A stretch of DNA of 64,000 bases, taken from assembly GCA_026671195.1 (NCBI GenBank), contig JAPOHD010000027.1, positions 310,001 to 374,000 of the forward strand, written 5' to 3'. Each line of letters starts with the position of its first letter. Positions within the stretch are counted from its first letter, which is position 1. The translations under genes and the position numbers were made by a program. Origin of the DNA: Draconibacterium aestuarii. GTDB lineage: Bacteria > Bacteroidota > Bacteroidia > Bacteroidales > Prolixibacteraceae. The notes below the pieces were generated by a model. The model had not been told where the DNA came from, did not search any database, and saw only the letters and a list, made by a program, of their open reading frames with translations. Shown piece after piece: positions 53,108 through 62,776 of this stretch.

Positions 53108-54502
53108 ATGATTCAATCAATTAAATATATCATCAGTACAGTTATTATCCTGGCAACAGTGGTGAGTTCAGCTACTGCTCAAAAAGTGATGACTTTGGAA
53201 GCATGCAGGGAGCAGGCTGTTGAATTTAATCGGGAGTTAAAAATTGCTGCATTACAAAATAAAGAAGCCCTGGCCAATCAGGAAGTGGCACGAACGGCTT
53301 ATTTACCGAGTTTGAGTGGTAGCCTTTCATTAACACACAGTCCGGGTTTCGACGGAATTTCAATACCCGGGTATTTTTTACCCACCGCCGACAGCGAAGC
53401 CGATGCTTTAAACGGAAACTTTTCGGGCACCAGTAATGTTTGGAAACCTGGAACAGAAATCGATATGAATTCACTTAGTCTGCTTCAGACAGGTTTGTCG
53501 GTTTCGCAACCCATTTACGCAGGCGGAAAAATAAAGTATTCAAATAAACAAGCCGATGCAGGTGTCGAAATTTCAGATTTGGCATTAAACATGAAATATT
53601 CGGAAGTAATTGAAATGACCGACCAGGCATTTTGGAATGTGGCTATGGTAGAGTCGAATATCGAGATTGCTGAAGATTATATAAAGATGCTAAACGAACT
53701 GGAAGACCAGATGACTGCAATGTATGAGGTTGGCTTACAGCCCGCCAGCGAAAAATTGCGTGTAAGTGTTCAGAAAAACCAGGCAGAACTAGGTTTGTTG
53801 CAAGCAAGAAACGGACTACGCTTGGCTAAGATGAATTTAAACCAGATATTGGGACAGAGCCTGGATACGGATATCCGGATAAATTATGATCCGGGTCAGG
53901 ATGTAAAACTTTTTAATACCGATGACGGAATTACACAGGCAGGTAGCAAACGTAACGAATTAAAAATCCTGGAGAAGCAAAAGGAAATTTCAGTGCTGGA
54001 TGCTAAAATTACGCGGGCTGATTATTTACCAACAGTTGGGCTTGGAGCTCAATACACCAATTTTTGGATAAAGGATTTAAACGAAGAAGTAAATTTTCGA
54101 ACGATGTTGGCAGCGCAGGTTTCTATTCCAATATTCCAATGGGGTCAAGGGAAGAAAAAACAACGTGCAGCAGAATTCAGGATTCAGCAGGCGCAAACCG
54201 ATTTGCAAAACACAAATGAATTAATTAACCTTGAAGTAATGCAGGTTCAGGTTCAGGTGGAGGAAGCGTATCAATCGATTGTTATTGCACAGAAGAATAT
54301 AGCCGAAGCCGAAGAAAGTCTGGAAGAAACAAGAGCAAGTTTTGATGTTGGTTTAAATACAACTACCGATTTGTTGAATGCTCAGGCACAGTGGAGAGAG
54401 GCCGAGGCTCAGCTCATTCAGGCAGTGGCAAAGTATAAAGTGTTAGAAACCAGCTGGGAAAGAGTTACGGGGAATTTGTATATTCCGGCCGGAGAAAAGT
54501 AG
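53108..54502 (+). CDS. TolC-family outer-membrane efflux protein, system 2
   Basis: 464 residues from ATG 53108 with a signal peptide (about 1-24, ending SSATAQ). Two efflux repeats are visible: MTLEACREQAVEFNRELKIAAL at the start and FDVGLNTTTDLLNAQAQWREAEAQL near the end. An insertion of about 40 polar residues (about 78-115, including GISIPGYFLPTADSEADALNG) lies in the region expected for the first extracellular or periplasmic loop. It is the third gene of the operon and is followed 23 bases later by a sensor kinase gene. Confidence 0.93.
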   Translation: MIQSIKYIISTVIILATVVSSATAQKVMTLEACREQAVEFNRELKIAALQNKEALANQEVARTAYLPSLSGSLSLTHSPGFDGISIPGYFLPTADSEADALNGNFSGTSNVWKPGTEIDMNSLSLLQTGLSVSQPIYAGGKIKYSNKQADAGVEISDLALNMKYSEVIEMTDQAFWNVAMVESNIEIAEDYIKMLNELEDQMTAMYEVGLQPASEKLRVSVQKNQAELGLLQARNGLRLAKMNLNQILGQSLDTDIRINYDPGQDVKLFNTDDGITQAGSKRNELKILEKQKEISVLDAKITRADYLPTVGLGAQYTNFWIKDLNEEVNFRTMLAAQVSIPIFQWGQGKKKQRAAEFRIQQAQTDLQNTNELINLEVMQVQVQVEEAYQSIVIAQKNIAEAEESLEETRASFDVGLNTTTDLLNAQAQWREAEAQLIQAVAKYKVLETSWERVTGNLYIPAGEK

Positions 54503-54525
54503 TTTTTAGGATTTTTGAACAGTAA

Positions 54526-55593
54526 ATGAAGTGTTTAGATCTACATAACAGGAAAAAACAGGCACTTGCAATGCGCTTACCCAGCTATAAACCACTGAGT
54601 ATTTTAGTTCGGTTTATCATTGTCAGTATTATTGCAATTAGCGTCTTAAATCTTATTGAGTTTTTGGTTGGAACAAGAGGTCAGGCCGCTAAGCCTGCTT
54701 ATTACTATTATGTTCTGATAATTATTTCGTTTAACATGGTGGCTGAATCTCAAATTATTCTGGACAATATATTGGAACGATTTTTACCTGTTCCCGAAAA
54801 AATAAAGTTAAGATTAGCCATCCAGTTTGTTTCGGGTTTACTTGTGCTTATTTTGGTATTGAAAGTTTTGCTGCGGTTTATCGAGCCTCAGTTATTGGAC
54901 GCAAGCACACGGCCCGGCATTTTTATGGGACTTCTTTTAGGACTGCTTTTCGTTCAAATGACAGCCAGTTCGTTGGCGGTAGCCCGGTTTACTCAAAAAT
55001 GGGTCGACTCGCAGGAGCAAATAGCTGAAATGAAACGCGAAAAACTTCGTATGGATTACAACTCGCTGCAAGATCAACTGAATCCGCACTTTCTGTTTAA
55101 CAACCTGAGTGTATTAAAATCGCTGATTATTTATGATTCGGATTCCGCCTTAAAATTTACGGAGAATTTTACAGATGTGTATCGATATGTACTTCAGAGC
55201 AAAGACAAACGTCTGGTGAAAGTGGCTGAAGAAATTGAATTTATTGAATCGTATATCAGCCTTCATAAGGAAAGAGTAGGGGCAGGTTTGGAGGTTGAAA
55301 GTTCAATTTTAACCGAAGACCTTGGTTTGGAAATTGCCCCTTTAACCTTGCAGCTTTTGGTAGAGAATGCAATCAAGCACAATGTAACAAGTAGGGAAAC
55401 TCCTTTGAAAATTGTAATTGATACAGATGCCAATTACTTAACCGTATCAAATAGTTTGAATCGCCGTGTTTCGTCGTACTCCACAAAAACGGGCTTGAAA
55501 AACCTGGTTAAACGTTATGAGATGCTGACCTCAGAAGAAATTGTGGTGCAGTATGACGATGAACGATTTGAAGTTAAAGTACCCTTGTTGTAA
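54526..55593 (+). CDS. LytS-type sensor histidine kinase
   Basis: 355 residues from ATG 54526 (ATG 54571, at MRLPSYKP, is an alternative start). Four membrane segments lie at about 25-165, then a short coiled linker and the His_kinase domain with LQDQLNPHFLFNNLSVLKSL, where His188 is the expected phosphorylation site, and an ATPase part with LQLLVENAIKHNV. It pairs with the LytTR response regulator encoded 16 bases downstream. Location directly after RND operon 2 on the same strand suggests that the pair controls that pump, perhaps in response to its substrate or to membrane stress. Confidence 0.92.
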   Translation: MKCLDLHNRKKQALAMRLPSYKPLSILVRFIIVSIIAISVLNLIEFLVGTRGQAAKPAYYYYVLIIISFNMVAESQIILDNILERFLPVPEKIKLRLAIQFVSGLLVLILVLKVLLRFIEPQLLDASTRPGIFMGLLLGLLFVQMTASSLAVARFTQKWVDSQEQIAEMKREKLRMDYNSLQDQLNPHFLFNNLSVLKSLIIYDSDSALKFTENFTDVYRYVLQSKDKRLVKVAEEIEFIESYISLHKERVGAGLEVESSILTEDLGLEIAPLTLQLLVENAIKHNVTSRETPLKIVIDTDANYLTVSNSLNRRVSSYSTKTGLKNLVKRYEMLTSEEIVVQYDDERFEVKVPLL

Positions 55594-55609
55594 TCATAAA
55601 ATCACAGCA

Positions 55610-56380
55610 ATGCGAATAATTATAGTTGAAGACGAACTGCACAATTACCGTTTACTAAAAGGGATGATCGAAAAACTGCGTCCTGAATGGGAAATAGTTG
55701 AAGGATTTGAAAGCGTAAAAAGCACTGTGACCTGGCTGGAAAGAAATCCGGCACCCGACCTTATTTTTATGGATATTCAGCTTACCGATGGAATCAGTTT
55801 TTCGATATTTGACCAAGTAGATGTGGAAAGTATGGTAATATTTACTACAGCCTACGATGAATATGCTTTGCGGGCGTTTCAGGTAAACAGCATTGATTAT
55901 TTGTTAAAACCGGTAAAAGAGGAAAAGCTCAGGTTGGCAATCGAAAAATTTGAGAACCATTTTTATCAGCCGGAGAAGAAAGTCGACAATAACCCCGATT
56001 ACCACGAAATTTTACAAGCAATTACGCAGGGCGAAAAAAAGTACCGGAAACGTTTTTTGGTGAATGGAGCTACTTCGTACAGCAAACTCGATGTGGCAGA
56101 TATTGTATGGTTTAGCACCGAAAACAGGGTAACTACAGCTTTTACGCTCGATGGGAAAGCGCATATTATTGATTTAACCATTGAAAAGCTGGAAGAACAA
56201 CTAGATCCGGAAGTGTTTTTTCGCACCAACCGAAGTACAATTGTTCACATAGATTCTATACGAAAGTTCGAAAATCACTTTGGAGGAAAGTTAATTCTGC
56301 GCCTGGTACATCCTTTTAACGAACCTATAATTATTAGCCGCTTAAAAGCAACAGACTTTAAAGAATGGGTTGGTAGATAA
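55610..56380 (+). CDS. LytTR-family response regulator
   Basis: 256 residues from ATG 55610; MRIIIVEDELHNYRLL is the canonical receiver start, so longer frames are rejected. The receiver domain (about 1-120) has Asp55 in LIFMDIQLTDG as the phospho-acceptor and Lys in YLLKPVKEEKL. The LytTR DNA-binding domain (about 150-250) includes FRTNRSTIVHIDSIRKFENHFGGKLIL. It forms a two-component pair with the kinase encoded just upstream. LytTR proteins bind direct repeats upstream of target genes; no such repeat was confidently found ahead of 48945. Confidence 0.93.
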   Translation: MRIIIVEDELHNYRLLKGMIEKLRPEWEIVEGFESVKSTVTWLERNPAPDLIFMDIQLTDGISFSIFDQVDVESMVIFTTAYDEYALRAFQVNSIDYLLKPVKEEKLRLAIEKFENHFYQPEKKVDNNPDYHEILQAITQGEKKYRKRFLVNGATSYSKLDVADIVWFSTENRVTTAFTLDGKAHIIDLTIEKLEEQLDPEVFFRTNRSTIVHIDSIRKFENHFGGKLILRLVHPFNEPIIISRLKATDFKEWVGR

Positions 56381-56444
56381 TAAATTGAATTTTATTACGC
56401 TTAGAAATAAATAATATCAATATTTAGAACATTAAATACAGACT

Positions 56445-56621
56445 ATGACAAAACGTGATCGACTTTACAACAAAGCCATTTCACTCATTGAATCATCTAC
56501 CCCGCATAAAGAAAGTATTTTGTATCACAATATATATTCTTTAAAGGTAGATGGTGGTTATCCTTTTTCTTCTGAAAAAGAAGTAAGAGAATTGGTGAAT
56601 TTCTTAAATTCGTATGATTAA
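56445..56621 (+). CDS. Small hypothetical protein (58 aa)
   Basis: ATG 56445 to TAA 56621. The sequence (MTKRDRLYNKAISLIESS ... ELVNFLNSYD) is polar, predicted helical at both ends and free of signal peptide or membrane segment. Codon use looks like that of its neighbours, and the frame occupies most of the 300-base gap between the response regulator and the patatin gene, which favours a real gene. The family is not recognised. It might be a small partner of the two-component system upstream, but there is no evidence beyond position. Confidence 0.55.
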   Translation: MTKRDRLYNKAISLIESSTPHKESILYHNIYSLKVDGGYPFSSEKEVRELVNFLNSYD

Positions 56622-56682
56622 AAAGGCCGCCTGACTAATTCTTTAAAGGCACGCCTGATATGCTGATTCTAATCCTGTGCCT

Positions 56683-58958
56683 ATGATCAGATTTTTACCC
56701 GCTCTATTCTTGGCATTCATTCTTGTTTATGCATACAAAGGTTATGCTCAGGAAACAGATGCAGCCAAAACAAAACCAAAAATTGGCTTGGTATTAAGTG
56801 GTGGTGGTGCAAAAGGAATGGCGCACATTGGGGTAATTAAGGTTTTGGAAGAGGCTGGAATAAAACCCGATATTATTACCGGAACCAGTATGGGAAGTAT
56901 TATCGGGAGTTTGTATGCTGTTGGCTATACCGCCGTCGAACTTAGCGATATAAACAAAAATGCCAATTGGGAGTATCTGTTAACCGATAATGTTCGGCTC
57001 CGTAAAGTGGCAATGGATGAAAAACGTGAAATAAGAAAATATCTTTTTGTAATTCCCATTCAGGATAATAAAATTAATCTGCCGGCAGGTCTGATTGAAG
57101 GACAACAGTTAGAAGCTTATTTTTCAAAATTACTTTGGCCGCTTACTGCCCACGAAGATTTTAATAATTTACCCATCCCTTTTCATTGCATGTCGGTTGA
57201 TATGGTTTCTGGTAACGTTATCGAACATCAATCGGGAAATCTGGTAAAAGCTATTCGTGCGAGCATGGCTATCCCAACAGTGTTTTCGCCTGTGCTTATC
57301 GACAGTATGTTACTGGTTGATGGAGGTGTAGCTCGTAATTTTCCGGTGCAGGAGGCCATTGATATGGGAGCCGATATTATTATTGGTATTTACGTTGGCT
57401 TTCAGGAAGATGTTGAGGCTGCAGATCTGCAATCGATGACTGATATATTATCACGATCGATTGCCCTTGCCGGAATTGTTGATGCACGAAAACAATTGCC
57501 TAAATGCGATGTGCTGATTGTACCTGATTTGGGTGACTACGGGGCTGGTGACTTTAATAAAAGCACAATAATTCAGCAACTGGGAGAAGATGCTGCCCGC
57601 AAACAATTTGATGAGTTGGAAGCTATTGCAGCAAGTACACAAAGTTCGTTTAAGCCGGTTGAAAAGTTGGAGAAAGCGGAAAGGATTCTGGTAAGTGGTT
57701 TTGAGGTGGAAGGATTACAATACCAAAGTAAAAAATTTGTGTTGTCAGTTTCCGGACTTCATAAAGGCGACTCGCTAAGTATCGCAGATATAAATGAAGC
57801 CATTGAATTTATGTATGGAACACAGCATTTCAGAAAGCTTACTTTTGCATTGAAAGAAAACAAGGATCGTAATGGGTATATATTGGTTTTTCACGTCATC
57901 GAAAATTCCCGAGCCTTGTTCAAAATTGCACCATCGTACGACGACGATCTGGGGGTTGGTATCGTAACCAATTTTACATTACGCAATATGGTTGGTCCGG
58001 CCACACGAATGCTTGTTTCGATGTATATAGCAGAAAATCCGGGATTGGAAATATCGCTTAATAAAACGGTAGGGGAAAAACAAAATCTATCAGACTGCTT
58101 TTACCTGAGAAGCTACGGATATAATCTTCCTTTTTACGATAAAGGCGATCGCCTGGGCAATTATAAACACGGATTTTTTGAAGGAGGTTATGGTTTGCGG
58201 TATTTATTGGGGCTGAACCATCAAATTGGTGCGAATGGATTTTTCAAACATAACCGATTAATTCCACATTCCGATTTACGGTCCATTTATCCCGAAGCAG
58301 ATTTCGATCGATTTCAGTCCGGAGATTGGGGATACAGACTGTTTTACAAGGTGAACACAACCGACGATTTTTACTTCCCCAAAAAGGGAATAAAGTTGGA
58401 AGTCGATTTTGCCCATTCAATGGCCGTTCGCTCAAAAATGAAGGGGGTGAAAGATGTATCGATCAATTATTTTATTATTGAAAGTAACGCGCCTTATGCT
58501 ACATTAATGATTGACCATAATTGGTTTAAGACCTTTGCTCGTCGGGTGACATTTAATTTTGGAGCAGGTGCAGGATTTACCTCTGAAGACTCAGGACCAA
58601 CGGTTTGTTTCTGCTTGGTGGTGCACAATTGGGAGACTCTCGTCTACAGTTCAAAAACCTGGCCGGATTCAACCTTGGCGAAATTTACACCTCCAATGTT
58701 GCTTGTGTAAAATGGGCTCTAAATATTGAATTAACTACTGGATTGTATTTATCAGGAACATTAAATATGGCAACAACTGCCAATAGATATAACTATATTT
58801 TTAACGATCTGCCGAATAAAAACATCGACGATTACATTTGGGGATATAATTTTGGTGTAAAGTATAACTCGTTACTCGGTCCAATTCAGTTACTTATTTC
58901 TGACAATAACAGAGATAGTAAAACCCGTGTCCATTTTAGTATCGGATTTCCGTTCTAA
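56683..58958 (+). pseudogene. Patatin-like outer-membrane phospholipase, broken by a frameshift
   Basis: Starts at ATG 56683 with a signal peptide (about 1-22). The patatin domain (about 34-320) has the oxyanion loop SGGGAKGMAHIGV, the nucleophile in GTSMG and the partner Asp in LLVDGGVARNFP; then a POTRA-like domain (about 330-400) and a 16-strand-type C-terminal barrel, as in PlpD-like type Vd proteins. Near 58594-58607 the frame shifts: after GFTSEDSGP the original frame gives unrelated residues and stops at 58710, while the -1 frame continues as NGLFLLGGAQLGDSRLQ and ends in the proper barrel terminus HFSIGFPF at 58958. One missing base explains it. It may be a true mutation or a sequencing error. 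There is no slippery heptamer. Confidence 0.85.
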
Positions 58959-59469
58959 GCGTTTTTCTTGAAAGTAAAATCTATTTTTATATATTTGTAA
59001 GTGAATGTGTCCGGTTGACATAAAAACTTATTTAAGGCATTTTTATCGTTTGAGAACTGGCCGGGAGATGTTAGCTGGGGGCTTCTGTTTTGAGTAATGC
59101 CTCTACTATTCAAAAAATAAATTGATGTAATATGCGGGCTCTTTTTACCTTTACTTATAGAATTACCGATTATCCAGATTGTTGGTTCAATCGGAAACGT
59201 TCTCGAAAAATAATTTGAATGTCCGTTATGCGTCATAAAGCGAACGTTACCCTGAATTTGCTTCACGATGATGGTTGTAATTGACAGAATATCAAAGCTG
59301 TAAGGGTGTTGGGCAAGTCCGGCATGGCGTGTAAATAAAGGATCTGACAAAATACGGATATTCGAAAAAATAATGAATTCGTATTTAAATTAATGGGTTT
59401 GCGTTATATTTATTAACGTTTTACACAAAAAGTACAAAAATTCAATAGTTAACTAATAAAAGATTAATC
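58959..59469. other. Gene-poor stretch after the patatin gene
   Basis: About 510 bases. A minus-strand frame of 131 codons (58955-59350) has no recognisable domain, no promoter box and unusual composition, so it is not called. AT-rich sequence before 59470 should hold the promoter of the isomerase-like gene. Confidence 0.45.
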
Positions 59470-60372
59470 ATGAAAAACAGAAGGGAATTCCTTAAAATTT
59501 CGACGGTTGGAGCTCTTGGAGCAATGGCATTAGGACCGATGGCTTGTGCATCATCAGTTGCATCAAAACCTGTTCCTGGAGTGGGCTTGCAGTTATATAC
59601 TATTCGCGATGCCATAGCTGCCGACTTGTTGGGATCGTTAAAAAAGGTGTCAGAACTGGGCTTTAAATTTGTAGAACTTGCCGATTACAACGATGGCAAA
59701 TTTTACGGCAAGTCACCAAAAGAATTTAAAAAGATTATTACTGACCTTGGTATGGAAATTAAAAGTAGTCATACCAGTGTTGAGGCTGAAGGAATAACTA
59801 CTGAGAGCGCAAAGAAAATGGCAGATGCACATGCCGAAATGGATGTTGAATATTGTGTACAGCCATGGATTGAAGAAGTAGACAGAAATGTTGAAACCTA
59901 TAAAAGAATGATTGCTGACTGGAATAAAGTGGGCGAGATCATGAAAAATGTTGGAATTCAGTTTGGATACCACAACCACAATTTTGAGTTTCTGCCTACC
60001 GATGGAATGGTACCTTATTACGATATTTTCCTTAAGGAAATGGATGCCGATTTAATCACAATGGAATTGGATTTATATTGGGCTACCAAAGCCGGACAAG
60101 ATCCTGTTGAGATGTTTAAAAAATATCCGGGACGCTTCCAGTTGTTGCATTTTAAAGATGCCGGGCAAAAAGCCGAACCTTATTACGACGTAATTAAAGA
60201 CGATATTACTTCAGTGGGAGCAGGCCATATCGACTTTAAACGTATTTACGATGCCCGCGATATTGCAGGTATGAAATATTTATTTGTAGAAGATGACAAC
60301 CAGGGTAACGGAAAACCCTTTGAAGGAATCGGAACCAGTATAAAAAATATCCAAAGTAAAATATTTGTATAG
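59470..60372 (+). CDS. Sugar phosphate isomerase/epimerase-like TIM-barrel protein, Tat-exported
   Basis: 300 residues from ATG 59470. The N-terminus KNRREFLKISTVGALGAMALG is a Tat signal; a Cys near residue 26 may be lipidated. The TIM barrel of the xylose-isomerase-like superfamily has GLQLYTIRDAI, FVELADYND, FGYHNHNFEF (metal His), ELDLYWATKAGQDP and YLFVEDDNQG. Proteins of this type in Bacteroidota are often periplasmic and act on sugars or inositol-like compounds. It is a single gene closed by a strong terminator at 60393. The specific reaction is unknown. Confidence 0.87.
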   Translation: MKNRREFLKISTVGALGAMALGPMACASSVASKPVPGVGLQLYTIRDAIAADLLGSLKKVSELGFKFVELADYNDGKFYGKSPKEFKKIITDLGMEIKSSHTSVEAEGITTESAKKMADAHAEMDVEYCVQPWIEEVDRNVETYKRMIADWNKVGEIMKNVGIQFGYHNHNFEFLPTDGMVPYYDIFLKEMDADLITMELDLYWATKAGQDPVEMFKKYPGRFQLLHFKDAGQKAEPYYDVIKDDITSVGAGHIDFKRIYDARDIAGMKYLFVEDDNQGNGKPFEGIGTSIKNIQSKIFV

Positions 60373-60392
60373 TTTTTTGTGGAACTACAGGG

Positions 60393-60422
60393 AAACCGGA
60401 CTCATCTGAATCCGGTTTTTTT
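60393..60422 (+). terminator. Intrinsic terminator of the isomerase-like gene
   Basis: AAACCGGA (60393-60400) pairs with TCCGGTTT (60411-60418), with a 10-base loop and a T-run to 60422. It starts 21 bases after the stop codon. Confidence 0.88.
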
Positions 60423-60590
60423 GTTCCCAATTACACCCTTCATTGCAGCCCTCCGCCAAAATCATTTTCAGGAAGAGACTTTGGTTGCGCTTCACAGAAT
60501 CAACCTCTTCAAAAAAGTTAAAGTCAAAATCCAAACTTTAAATTAGTCTTAAATACCGGAAAGATGTGATGTCTGATTTAAAAATGTTAT

Positions 60591-60598
60591 TACATTTG
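60591..60598 (+). promoter_or_regulatory. Candidate -7 box for the TetR efflux operon
   Basis: TACATTTG fully matches TAnnTTTG. Transcription would start near 60605, immediately before the operator palindrome at 60610, an arrangement typical of an autorepressed promoter. Confidence 0.5.
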
Positions 60599-60609
60599 CA
60601 CGAAAAATG

Positions 60610-60623
60610 AATGAACGTTCATT
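60610..60623. promoter_or_regulatory. TetR operator, perfect 14-bp palindrome
   Basis: AATGAACGTTCATT is a perfect palindrome located between the -7 box (60591-60598) and the TetR start codon (60639). TetR dimers bind such short palindromes, and blocking at this place would stop transcription of the whole efflux operon. Confidence 0.65.
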
Positions 60624-60638
60624 TATTAAAAGAATGTT

Positions 60639-61220
60639 ATGGCACGAATTACAGATCAGAAAAAGATTGAGCGCTTGAAGCAGGCAACTATGAAACTGGT
60701 TGTTGAACGCGGTTTTGGTGGAGCATCGGCAGCTTTAATTGCAAAAGAAGCCGAGGTTGCATCGGGCTATTTTTACATGCATTACAAAGGCAAATACGAA
60801 ATGGTAAATTCTATTTTACAGGAAGTTTACCAGGAAGTATTTGAAGAGTTTGAGCTCCTTCTGCAAGAGAAGTTAACGTTTTGGGAACTCATCGGAAAAA
60901 TGGTCCGGCATTTTGTTACAATCGCGAATTCGGAACCCATAAAAGTTAAGTTCCTTTATGTTTTAACCAACGATTACAGTTTTGTTATCGACCCGCATAT
61001 CAGGGAAAAAACGTATGAGATAATCCGAAAAGTTAAGGAGCTGGGACACAACGCCGGGGTACTTGATAAAAAGCTGGGCGAGGAAGACTTATTCCTCATT
61101 TTATTTATCAATACCATTCAGTTCATCAACCAACGTTATAAAAACAGCACACAAAAAGTCACCATTTCGGAAGACGACATCGAGCATGTGCTGTATGTGT
61201 TTAAAAAGGTTTTAAGCTAG
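60639..61220 (+). CDS. TetR-family transcriptional repressor
   Basis: 193 residues from ATG 60639. The N-terminal helix-turn-helix is clear (ATMKLVVERGFGGASAALIAKEAEVASGYFYMHYKGK, given here as a region of about residues 16-52). The C-terminal ligand-binding domain is helical. It is the first gene of an operon with TolC, HlyD and an ABC-2 permease, and a perfect palindrome overlies the transcription start region, so it probably represses its own operon until an efflux substrate binds. The inducer is unknown. Eight bases separate it from the TolC-like gene. Confidence 0.92.
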   Translation: MARITDQKKIERLKQATMKLVVERGFGGASAALIAKEAEVASGYFYMHYKGKYEMVNSILQEVYQEVFEEFELLLQEKLTFWELIGKMVRHFVTIANSEPIKVKFLYVLTNDYSFVIDPHIREKTYEIIRKVKELGHNAGVLDKKLGEEDLFLILFINTIQFINQRYKNSTQKVTISEDDIEHVLYVFKKVLS

Positions 61221-61227
61221 ATTTACC

Positions 61228-62736
61228 ATGATAGAAAAGCAAACAATTAAAGCATTGTTTCTGTTAATGCTGTGTCCTTTTTTTGGGGCTGCGCAGCAGC
61301 AAACGCAGCTTCTGTCCTTTGAGGATGCACTGCACATAATGACAGAGCAAAACCCGGCACTCTTGCGTGTAAAGCAAGAGATAAAACAAAAGGAATACGA
61401 GGTAAAAGCCAAAAGGGGGATGCATTTACCACAGGTGTCAGTGAGTGCGCAGGCCATTTCCATGTCGGATGCACTGCATGTTGATTTAACAGAAGTACGC
61501 GATGCAATTACACCCGTGTACAGTGCTTTGGGTAATTATGGTGTGTTTTCCGGCGTTCCCAATCCCGGTAATCCGGGCACGGTTTTACCCGACGATGTGA
61601 GTACTGCTGTGGTTCGGCAACAGTTATTGGATGCTGAACAGACAATAATGGCTGGCGAATGGGATAAAATGATTCAGGAGAAAAATTTTGCGGCAGTAAC
61701 GGCCAATGTAATGTGGCCGATTTATGCCGGCGGGAAAATCCGTGGCGCCAACGATGCGGCCGATGTAGAGGTTAAAATGAGCCAGGAAGAATTGCGCAAC
61801 ACCGAAGGTGCTTTATTAACCGAACTGGTTTCGCGTTATTACGGGCTGGCTCTTGCGGTACAGGTTCGCGAACTTCGCCAGCAAATACTGGAGGGAATGG
61901 AAAACCATTATTCCGATGCGCAAAAACTCTTTGATAACGGAATGATTGCCAAAGTGGAATTGTTGCATGCAACGGTTTCGCGAAACGAAGCGGAACGGGA
62001 GTTGAAAATGGCCGAACGCAACATCGAAATTATTCAGGCGGGACTGGCTGCAACTCTTGCGAGCGATTCGTTAACACAGGTTGTGCCAGTCAGTAATTTG
62101 TTTATGAACAAAGAATTAACAGATCTTTCTTACTGGATACAAAAAGCCAAAATCAACAATCCCCAGTTGAAGCAAATTGAGGGGAAACGAGAGTTGGTAG
62201 AAATTAAACACGGTATTGAAAAGAAAGAGTATTTACCAACCATTGCTATGATGGGAACCTACAACATGGTGGATAAGAATTTGTCGCCATACATGCCCAA
62301 CTGGCTGGTTGGAGTGGGTATGAAATGGACGGTTTTTAATGGGATGGCCCGAAAGAATGATATCAAAGCCAGTGAGACTATGCAAAACCAGGTGGATTTT
62401 GCAGAACAAAAAGCGCACAACGATTTAGAAGCCTATCTGACCAAATTGTACCAGGAACTTCAGATGCAAATAGAGCAAAGGACAGAGCTGGAAACTACCC
62501 TCGACCTGTCGGAAGAATACCTGCGAAGTACACAAACCGCTTTTAACGAAGGTTTGGCAACATCAACAGCAGTGGTTGATGCCTTTACGAAAGTTGCCCA
62601 GGTAAAAACATTAAGCTTAAAAGTATTGTACGAGTACGATGTGGCGTTGGCCTGCTTCATGCAAACGGCTGGTGCTCCCGAAGAATATATTGACTTTTGT
62701 TCGGGTGAAAATGTAATAACCGGTTCTATAAAATAG
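61228..62736 (+). CDS. TolC-family outer-membrane efflux protein, system 3
   Basis: 502 residues from ATG 61228 with a signal peptide (about 1-22, ending FFGAAQ). Two efflux repeats: LSFEDALHIMTEQNPALLRVKQEI at the start and FNEGLATSTAVVDAFTKVAQVKTL at the end, with a long loop insertion (about 100-140, rich in Pro, Gly and Asp). It would form the outer-membrane exit duct for the HlyD and ABC permease proteins encoded downstream, in contrast to the two RND-linked TolC proteins in this window. Confidence 0.92.
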   Translation: MIEKQTIKALFLLMLCPFFGAAQQQTQLLSFEDALHIMTEQNPALLRVKQEIKQKEYEVKAKRGMHLPQVSVSAQAISMSDALHVDLTEVRDAITPVYSALGNYGVFSGVPNPGNPGTVLPDDVSTAVVRQQLLDAEQTIMAGEWDKMIQEKNFAAVTANVMWPIYAGGKIRGANDAADVEVKMSQEELRNTEGALLTELVSRYYGLALAVQVRELRQQILEGMENHYSDAQKLFDNGMIAKVELLHATVSRNEAERELKMAERNIEIIQAGLAATLASDSLTQVVPVSNLFMNKELTDLSYWIQKAKINNPQLKQIEGKRELVEIKHGIEKKEYLPTIAMMGTYNMVDKNLSPYMPNWLVGVGMKWTVFNGMARKNDIKASETMQNQVDFAEQKAHNDLEAYLTKLYQELQMQIEQRTELETTLDLSEEYLRSTQTAFNEGLATSTAVVDAFTKVAQVKTLSLKVLYEYDVALACFMQTAGAPEEYIDFCSGENVITGSIK

Positions 62737-62776
62737 AATACTCAATTCATTGTCTAAAATATAAATACAATATAAA

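Noticed and set aside
58955-59350. Minus-strand frame of 131 codons after the patatin gene
   Set aside because: No domain, no signal peptide, no promoter box, unusual amino-acid composition, and it overlaps the end of the patatin gene by four bases.
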